Assembly (NCBI GenBank): GCA_946185535.1
Contig: CAMHJX010000004.1
Coordinates: 62,001 to 126,000, forward strand
Reading direction: 5' to 3'
DNA length: 64,000 nucleotides
Origin: an uncultured Bacteroidales bacterium
GTDB taxonomy: Bacteria > Bacteroidota > Bacteroidia > Bacteroidales > F082
In this document: one piece after another, positions 58,786 through 64,000 of the stretch
Layout: each line of letters starts with the position of its first letter
Numbering within the stretch: position 1 is the first letter of the stretch
Position numbers and translations under genes: made by a program
Notes under the pieces: generated by a model
Told to the model about the DNA's origin: nothing
Database searches by the model: none
The model's input: the letters and a program-made list of their open reading frames with translations, nothing else

Positions 58786-59808
58786 ATGAATAACGTATTC
58801 GTATATATCGAGACCGAATGCACTCAAGTGGCCGAAGTCTCCCAGGAGTTGCTTACCAAAGGGCGTAAATTGGCCGACCAGCTGGGCGTGGAACTGCACG
58901 CTGTCGTGGCTGGCACTGGCATCAAAGGCAAGGTGGAAGACCAAATCCTGCCTTACGGTGTGGATAAGCTGTTCGCCTTCGACGGCGAAGGCTTGTTCCC
59001 CTACACCTCTGCCCCCCACACCGATATCCTCGTCAACCTCTTCAAGGAGGAACAACCGCAGATCTGCCTGATGGGCGCCACCGTCATCGGTCGTGACCTC
59101 GGTCCGCGCGTCAGCTCTTCACTGACCAGCGGCCTCACCGCCGACTGCACCCAACTCGAAATCGGTGACTTCGACGACGTCAAGACCAAGAAGCACTACG
59201 ACAACCTGCTTTATCAGATTCGTCCCGCATTCGGTGGCAACATCGTGGCGACCATCGTCAACCCTGACCACCGTCCGCAGATGGCTACCGTCCGCTCGGG
59301 CGTGATGCAGAAAGCCATCTACGAAGGCAAGGCGAAGAATGAAGTCGTCTATCCCGAGGTGAGCAAGTATGTCTCGCCCGAGGCTTATGTCGTCAAGGTT
59401 CTCGACCACCATGTGGAGGCTGCCAAGCACAACCTGAAAGGCTCACCCATCGTGGTGGCTGGTGGTTACGGCATGGGTTCGAAGGAAGGCTTCGACATGC
59501 TGTTTGAACTCGCCAAGGTGCTTCATGGCGAAGTCGGTGCCTCGCGTGCCGCCGTCGATGCGGGCTTCTGCGACACCGACCGCCAGATTGGTCAGACGGG
59601 CGTCACCGTGCATCCGAAGGTGTATATCGCCTGCGGTATCAGCGGTCAGATCCAACACATCGCCGGTATGCAGGACTCCAAAATCATCATCTCGGTGAAC
59701 AGCGACCCCGATGCACCTATTAATAAGATTGCGGACTATGTGATTGTAGGAACGGTTGAAGAAGTCGTCCCGAAATTGATAAAATATTACAAACAGAATT
59801 CGAAATAA
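58786..59808 (+). CDS. etfA: Electron transfer flavoprotein, alpha subunit
   Basis: A 340-residue EtfA/FixB-type protein. The C-terminal FAD-binding domain is clear: PIVVAGGYGMGSKEGFDMLFELAKVL, GASRAAVDAGFCDTDRQIGQTGVTVHPKVYIACGISGQIQHIAGMQDSKIIISVNSDPDAPINKIADY. It pairs with EtfB. It is separated from etfB by a leader-type repeat and from the dehydrogenase by a GTAGAGACG palindrome, so both junctions of this operon hold repeats. Confidence 0.96.
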   Translation: MNNVFVYIETECTQVAEVSQELLTKGRKLADQLGVELHAVVAGTGIKGKVEDQILPYGVDKLFAFDGEGLFPYTSAPHTDILVNLFKEEQPQICLMGATVIGRDLGPRVSSSLTSGLTADCTQLEIGDFDDVKTKKHYDNLLYQIRPAFGGNIVATIVNPDHRPQMATVRSGVMQKAIYEGKAKNEVVYPEVSKYVSPEAYVVKVLDHHVEAAKHNLKGSPIVVAGGYGMGSKEGFDMLFELAKVLHGEVGASRAAVDAGFCDTDRQIGQTGVTVHPKVYIACGISGQIQHIAGMQDSKIIISVNSDPDAPINKIADYVIVGTVEEVVPKLIKYYKQNSK

Positions 59809-59817
59809 TTGTTGTGT

Positions 59818-59848
59818 TTGTAGAGACGCGATTAATCGCGTCTCTACC
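59818..59848. repeat. GTAGAGACGCGATT palindromic repeat, copy 3
   Basis: GTAGAGACGCGATT and AATCGCGTCTCTAC are perfect 14-bp arms with no loop. It lies between etfA and the acyl-CoA dehydrogenase gene. Confidence 0.88.
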
Positions 59849-59875
59849 AGGCACATACAATAAAAATAGAACAAA

Positions 59876-61603
59876 ATGGCAAACTATTATAACGACAACC
59901 CGAACCTGCAATTCTATCTCGACCACCCGCTGATGAAGCGCATCGTCGAGTTGAAGGAACGCAATTTCGCTGATAAGGATACCTACGAAGATGCTCCCGT
60001 CGACTACGAAGACGCGATGGAGAACTATCGTCGCGTGCTCGACATCACGGGCGACATCACCGCCAACATCATCGAACCCAACTCCGAGAGTGTCGACCTC
60101 GAAGGTCCGCATTTGGAGAATGGCCGCATGATCTATGCCTCCAAGACTGTGGAGAACCTCGATGCCTGCACCAAGGGCGGCCTTTGGGGCGTTTCCATGC
60201 CGCGCCGTTACGGCGGCTTGAACCTACCCATCACAGTCTTCTCCATGCTGAGCGAGATGGTGGCCAGCGCCGATGCTGGTTTCCAGAACATTTGGTCGCT
60301 GCAGTCATGTATCGACACCTTGTATGAATTCGGCAACGAGGAACAGCGCATGAAATACATCCCGCGCGTTTGCGCTGGCGAGACCATGTCGATGGACCTC
60401 ACCGAGCCCGATGCCGGTTCCGACCTGCAGAGCGTGATGCTGAAGGCCACCTATAGCGAGAAGGACGGTTGCTATCTGCTCAACGGCGTGAAGCGTTTCA
60501 TCACCAACGGCGACTCCAATATCCACCTTGTGTTGGCTCGTTCCGAAGAAGGCACCAAGGACGGTCGTGGCCTATCAATGTTCATCTACGACAAGCGTCA
60601 GGGCGGCGTCAACGTGCGTCACATTGAGCATAAGCTTGGTATCCACGGTTCACCCACCTGCGAGTTGACTTACAAGAACGCCAAGGCCGAACTTTGCGGT
60701 GAAACCCGTCTGGGCCTTATCAAGTACGTCATGGCTCTGATGAATAGTGCTCGTCTCGGTATTGCTGCGCAGTCCGTCGGTCTGGGACAGGAGGCTTACA
60801 ATGAGGCTCTGAAGTATGCCAGCGAACGTCAGCAGTTCCACAAGAGAATCATCGAATTCCCCGCTGTTTACGACATGCTTTCGCGCATGAAGGCCAAGAT
60901 CGACGCTGGTCGTTCGCTGCTTTACATGACTGCCCGTTATGTGGACATCTACAAGTGCCTTGAGGACATCCAGCGCGAGCGTCCGCTGACGCCCGAGGAG
61001 CGCGCCGAGTGCAAGAAGTACTCGCGTCTTGCCGATGCCTTCACGCCTTTGGCCAAGGGCATGAACTCCGAGTATGCCAACCAGAACGCCTACGATGCCA
61101 TCAGCATCCACGGTGGTTCGGGCTTCATCATGGAGTACAAGTGCCAGCGCCTCTACCGCGATGCCCGTATCTTCTCGATTTACGAAGGCACGACGCAGTT
61201 GCAGGTGGTGGCCGCCATCCGTTACATCACCAACGGCACCTACCTCACCATCATGAAGGAAATGCTCGAAAACGAAGTCTCCGAGGACCTGAAGCCCTTG
61301 CAGAACACGGTGCGCACCCTCGTGGAACTCTACGAGCAGAGCATCAACTACGTGAAGGGCGCCAACAACCAGGAGGTTCAGGACTTCTTGGCCCGTCGTC
61401 TCTACGACATGACCGGCGACATCATGATGTCGCTGCTCATCCTCGATGACGCCACTCACGCCCCGCATCTCTTCACCCAGTCGGCCAACGTCTATGTCCA
61501 CGCCGCCGAAGAAGACGTCATCGGCAAGAGCATCTACGTGAAGAACTTCATCGAGGAAGACCTGGTGAACTTCAGGGCGAAGGCGAAAGAAGTGGCTGAG
61601 TAA
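59876..61603 (+). CDS. Acyl-CoA dehydrogenase
   Basis: A 575-residue flavoprotein of the long acyl-CoA dehydrogenase type with a C-terminal extension. The middle domain has DLTEPDAGSDLQSVMLKATY, the C-terminal domain SARLGIAAQSVGLGQEAYNEALKYASERQQFHKRI, and the family end-motif SIHGGSGFIMEYKCQRLYRDARIFSIYEGTTQLQ. With etfBA it should form a unit passing electrons between an acyl-CoA and the ETF, either in butyrate-type fermentation or fatty/amino acid metabolism. The substrate cannot be set from sequence alone. Followed by a terminator. Confidence 0.94.
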   Translation: MANYYNDNPNLQFYLDHPLMKRIVELKERNFADKDTYEDAPVDYEDAMENYRRVLDITGDITANIIEPNSESVDLEGPHLENGRMIYASKTVENLDACTKGGLWGVSMPRRYGGLNLPITVFSMLSEMVASADAGFQNIWSLQSCIDTLYEFGNEEQRMKYIPRVCAGETMSMDLTEPDAGSDLQSVMLKATYSEKDGCYLLNGVKRFITNGDSNIHLVLARSEEGTKDGRGLSMFIYDKRQGGVNVRHIEHKLGIHGSPTCELTYKNAKAELCGETRLGLIKYVMALMNSARLGIAAQSVGLGQEAYNEALKYASERQQFHKRIIEFPAVYDMLSRMKAKIDAGRSLLYMTARYVDIYKCLEDIQRERPLTPEERAECKKYSRLADAFTPLAKGMNSEYANQNAYDAISIHGGSGFIMEYKCQRLYRDARIFSIYEGTTQLQVVAAIRYITNGTYLTIMKEMLENEVSEDLKPLQNTVRTLVELYEQSINYVKGANNQEVQDFLARRLYDMTGDIMMSLLILDDATHAPHLFTQSANVYVHAAEEDVIGKSIYVKNFIEEDLVNFRAKAKEVAE

Positions 61604-61625
61604 TCAGGCTTTTATTCTAAAGGAA

Positions 61626-61660
61626 AAGTGCGCTTTATTTCTTGAAGCGTACTTTTTTTG
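61626..61660 (+). terminator. Terminator after acyl-CoA dehydrogenase
   Basis: AAGTGCGCTT and AAGCGTACTT form a 10-bp stem with one mismatch, followed by seven T residues. Confidence 0.88.
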
Positions 61661-61677
61661 TGGTCATTGTTGGTAAT

Positions 61678-61807
61678 TTTACATTTTAAAATGTAAGAAA
61701 TGCACTTAGTTTTACATGTTGAAATATAAAAACTGGAAACTATTTACATCTTAAAATGTAAAAAATAGATATTTATTTGCATATTAAAATGTAAATATGT
61801 ATTTTTG
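61678..61807 (+). promoter_or_regulatory. Four-operator array and promoter of ATPase gene
   Basis: Four 19-bp imperfect palindromes: TTTACATTTTAAAATGTAA (61678), TTTACATGTTGAAATATAA (61711), TTTACATCTTAAAATGTAA (61743) and TTTGCATATTAAAATGTAA (61776). Spacing is 33, 32 and 33 bases, three helical turns. The -7 box TATTTTTG is at 61800-61807 and the -33 TTTG (61776-61779), 20 bases upstream, is the start of the fourth palindrome. A repressor bound there would cover the promoter. Confidence 0.78.
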
Positions 61808-61832
61808 CACGGTCAATCAATAATAAAAAACG

Positions 61833-63038
61833 ATGGAAACCATAGAATTACAGCCCCTTATTGACAACTATCACCGTAAGATTGCAAAAATAAGCCTTCG
61901 GTTCAAACGTTATCTATATGCTCAAATCAATTGGAATGCAAGAATCATCGCCATCAAAGGGGCGCGTGGTGTTGGTAAGACAACTATGCTATTACAACAT
62001 ATTCTAGAGCATTACCAAGATATTGATCAGACGCTTTATGCTTCGCTTGATGACCTTTGGTTTACTACCCATTCATTGCTCGAACTTGTGGATTGGGCTG
62101 ACCGTCATGGCATTTCCCGTCTATACCTCGACGAGGTCCATCGATACGACAATTGGTCACAGACGCTGAAAAACATCTATGACAATTATCCCGACATGAG
62201 CATTGTCTATACCAGCAGCTCCATCTTGATGATGGACAATGCCAAAGTCGACCTGTCGCGCCGTCAAACCATATACATGCTCCATGGTCTTTCTTTTCGT
62301 GAGTTCCTAAATTATGAAGGTGTGCTTGACATAGCTCCTATCCCGCTTAAAGACCTTTTGCAGCACCATGTCCGTCATGCCATGAAGATAGTTCAAGAGA
62401 TTAAGGTGACACCTTTGTTTGAAGATTATCTGGCTCATGGTTACTATCCTTTCTATCGCGAATCCGTTGAGGACTTTTTTGGCCGATTGCGCCAAACGGT
62501 CTCTGTGGTCATCGATACCGATTTGCCTGCTGTGGAAAACGTGTCGTTCGACACCATTCAGAAGACCAAGAAATTGCTCATGATCATCAGCGAGCGTGTG
62601 CCGTTTGAGCCAAACATGTCAGAGTTATGGAAACAGTTATCCACCAACAACGATTTGGGATTGCGTATGCTTTATGCGCTCGACAAGGCACAAATATTGA
62701 CGTTGTTGATTAATCAGACAAAGAGCTATAAATATCTCTGCAAACCCGAAAAGATTTTCCTGAACAACACGAACCTGATGCATGTCTTGTGTCCTCAAGT
62801 TGACAAAGGCAACGAGAGGGAGACGTTTTTCTATAGTCAGATGCGTGTTGCCAATGAAGTCAAGTTTCCAAAGCAAGGTGATTTCCTCATCAATGACAAG
62901 TACCTGTTCGAGGTTGGTGGCAAGAAAAAGAACTTCGACCAGATAGCGGATGTAGCTAACAGTTTCCTCGCTGTTGATGACACAGAAGTGGGTTATGGCA
63001 ACCGCATTCCTTTGTGGATGTTTGGGATGGTTTATTGA
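61833..63038 (+). CDS. AAA family ATPase (AAA_14/DUF4143 type)
   Basis: A 401-residue protein. Walker A is GARGVGKTT (residues 43-51), Walker B RLYLDEVHRYDNW (near 96-108), sensor region SIVYTSSSILMMDNAK, then a helical middle and a DUF4143-like C-terminus (FYSQMRVANEVKFPKQGDFLINDKYLFEVGGKKKNFDQIADV...PLWMFGMVY) with a weak nuclease-like beta core. The family is numerous in Bacteroidota and archaea; its role is not known. It is transcribed alone between two terminators, behind an array of four palindromes that overlaps its promoter, so it appears to be tightly controlled. The 12814-12970 remnant is from the same family. Confidence 0.88.
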   Translation: METIELQPLIDNYHRKIAKISLRFKRYLYAQINWNARIIAIKGARGVGKTTMLLQHILEHYQDIDQTLYASLDDLWFTTHSLLELVDWADRHGISRLYLDEVHRYDNWSQTLKNIYDNYPDMSIVYTSSSILMMDNAKVDLSRRQTIYMLHGLSFREFLNYEGVLDIAPIPLKDLLQHHVRHAMKIVQEIKVTPLFEDYLAHGYYPFYRESVEDFFGRLRQTVSVVIDTDLPAVENVSFDTIQKTKKLLMIISERVPFEPNMSELWKQLSTNNDLGLRMLYALDKAQILTLLINQTKSYKYLCKPEKIFLNNTNLMHVLCPQVDKGNERETFFYSQMRVANEVKFPKQGDFLINDKYLFEVGGKKKNFDQIADVANSFLAVDDTEVGYGNRIPLWMFGMVY

Positions 63039-63060
63039 CTTTGTGCTGATTTAATGAAAA

Positions 63061-63100
63061 AACGGTACGCCTCAATCGAAGCGCACCGATTTTTCATTCT
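63061..63100. terminator. Bidirectional terminator between ATPase and final gene
   Basis: CGGTACGC (63063-63070) and GCGCACCG (63081-63088) pair with one mismatch, with A-run before and T-run after, so it serves both converging genes. Confidence 0.85.
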
Positions 63101-63112
63101 TGTGCCGCGAAA

Positions 63113-63988
63113 TCACTCCAAATGCGTAAACTTCTTCGACACCCAGAGCGCATGGCCATGGAAGTCAATCTGGTAGAAATCGCCTTCTTCGCTGAGGTAT
63201 AAAAACCTTTCGCCCACTTTGGGATGGCGATTGCTGCCATCATCCCATTTGAAGGTGTCGGCGCTCGTTGAAGGTCCCAATCTCAAACGGAGTTCAGAGC
63301 CATCGATGACCACATAGACATCATCTTCTTCATATCCTCCTTCCTCGAACCATTCCTCATCAGGTATCAAATACCTTTCTGCCGAATATTCATATTCAGG
63401 GTAGTATGCCTTGAAAATGGTGCTAAGTCCTTGGTAGAAAGGATCAATGGTACCATCAGCCCAACGGCGCGCCCAAAAATGGAGGAAACGATAACTGATG
63501 TTGGAAAAGACATAGCTATCATCATCGAGCCTCAAGCGATTCAAATAAAAACCGGCATCATAATCATCAAATTCCCAGCCTTTTGTTTCGACCGATGTGT
63601 TGAAAATCCTTTCGCGTTCTTTTTGGCTATAGGTACCATCATAAAGTGCGTCGTGGATCACCATCATAATATGCATCTGACGGTATAAGTAGTTGTCGAT
63701 GAGAGGCTTGCTCATCTTTACGAACTTTTTGTCGGATACCACTCTTTGTGCGAGACCGGCAAGATATTCAATGGCCTCTGGGTTGTAGTGTCCAAAAGTT
63801 GCCTCGTTATTGAGGTCCCATTGACCGTCATGATGCGGTCCCGAAACATAAAGCGGGCAGGGAAGCATCTGTTGAAGTTCATTCAAGGAAATAAGCGAGG
63901 CAAGATGGCTTCCCGTGACGCGGATGCCACATTCTGGCCAATAGTCATACTCGTTAATTAAGGTGTGACGGGTCTTATCGAGGTTCAT
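63113..63988 (-). CDS. Hypothetical protein with SH3-like C-terminal domain
   Basis: A 291-residue protein as read from ATG 63988. Most of it is unrecognised, with helical, aromatic-rich sequence (YLYRQMHIMMVIHDALYDGTYSQKERERIF; YRFLHFWARRWADGTIDPFYQGLSTIFKAYYPEY). The end, residues about 228-291 (VVIDGSELRLRLGPSTSADTFKW...VGERFLYLSEEGDFYQIDFHGHALWVSKKF), follows the bacterial SH3 pattern. No signal peptide is visible. Because the window ends 12 bases upstream of the ATG, a longer start outside the window cannot be excluded. It converges on the ATPase gene. Confidence 0.7.
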   Translation of the reverse strand: MNLDKTRHTLINEYDYWPECGIRVTGSHLASLISLNELQQMLPCPLYVSGPHHDGQWDLNNEATFGHYNPEAIEYLAGLAQRVVSDKKFVKMSKPLIDNYLYRQMHIMMVIHDALYDGTYSQKERERIFNTSVETKGWEFDDYDAGFYLNRLRLDDDSYVFSNISYRFLHFWARRWADGTIDPFYQGLSTIFKAYYPEYEYSAERYLIPDEEWFEEGGYEEDDVYVVIDGSELRLRLGPSTSADTFKWDDGSNRHPKVGERFLYLSEEGDFYQIDFHGHALWVSKKFTHLE

Positions 63989-64000
63989 GGCAGCGTCCTT

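Noticed and set aside
60650..61501. 283-codon minus-strand frame inside the acyl-CoA dehydrogenase gene
   Set aside because: Antisense shadow of a well-conserved enzyme; no promoter or start context.
57825..61603. Bifurcating butyryl-CoA dehydrogenase/Etf complex
   Set aside because: The gene set fits, but neither the second FAD site nor the acyl-CoA specificity could be judged by eye, so only the general functions are given.

Overview
This window is a piece of a chromosome from a member of the Bacteroidales (phylum Bacteroidota), probably an anaerobic gut or rumen species. Evidence seen directly: most promoters carry the Bacteroidota -7 box TAnnTTTG (for example 5201, 13141, 37479, 57785, 61800); start codons lack Shine-Dalgarno sequences and follow A-rich leaders; two secreted proteins end in a type IX secretion (T9SS) type A sorting domain; GLPGLI-family proteins and Bacteroidota-type outer membrane beta-barrel proteins are present. 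No rRNA, tRNA, CRISPR array, prophage or intact insertion sequence was recognised. Gene content is mostly housekeeping with small accessory islands.

Layout. 1-3.5 kb: indolepyruvate ferredoxin oxidoreductase iorAB (iorA cut by the window edge), then cstA on the minus strand. 3.5-5.1 kb: a PepSY-like exported protein and prfB, which has a classic +1 programmed frameshift. 5.2-8.0 kb: an ATPase-nuclease (DUF234 type) and a lipoprotein/TPR/membrane/HTH regulator. 8.3-18.5 kb: two tandem GLPGLI proteins with an outer membrane receptor-like protein, an ATPase remnant, a membrane protein with a winged-helix regulator, then an ECF sigma factor, a large membrane protein and a second outer membrane protein. 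18.9-22.7 kb: fatty acid synthesis genes fabH-fabF-fabZ-like-acpP-fabG. 22.8-27.9 kb (minus): LytTR regulator, recX, a PfoR/PTS-IIC-like protein, a lipoprotein nicotinamidase and a YgiQ radical SAM protein. 28-30.4 kb: YitT-family protein and pepT. 30.4-37.4 kb: membrane glycosyltransferases, a PHP phosphoesterase and a GT4 glycosyltransferase. 37.6-43.5 kb: sufB-[glycosyltransferase]-sufC-sufD-sufS. 43.5-49 kb (minus): two small membrane proteins, hutH, hisS and a metallo-beta-lactamase RNA hydrolase. 49-53.6 kb: gingipain-like C25 peptidase and hydE. 53.7-57.7 kb: DUF1016 nuclease, a structured leader RNA with a T9SS cargo protein, and an Rpn-type nuclease. 57.8-61.6 kb: etfB-etfA-acyl-CoA dehydrogenase. 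61.8-64 kb: a second ATPase behind a striking operator array, and a partial SH3-like protein.

The most unusual signal is not one gene but the repeat landscape. At least five families of short palindromic or low-complexity elements fill spacers, and several lie in frame inside genes (outer membrane protein, glycosyltransferase, hydE, sufS, DUF1016 nuclease), where they encode extra peptide. One family (GAGACT/AGTCCC units) occurs four times, always in the same orientation just upstream of a start codon. The best candidates for undescribed biology are a multi-stem RNA with alternative pairings and a terminator (54946-55104) in front of a mosaic secreted-protein gene, four 19-bp palindromes at 32-33-bp spacing that run into the promoter of the ATPase gene at 61833, and 20-22-bp phased TTCGCCAC repeats upstream of fabH. 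All functional claims are read from sequence and family knowledge; no searches or folding programs were run.
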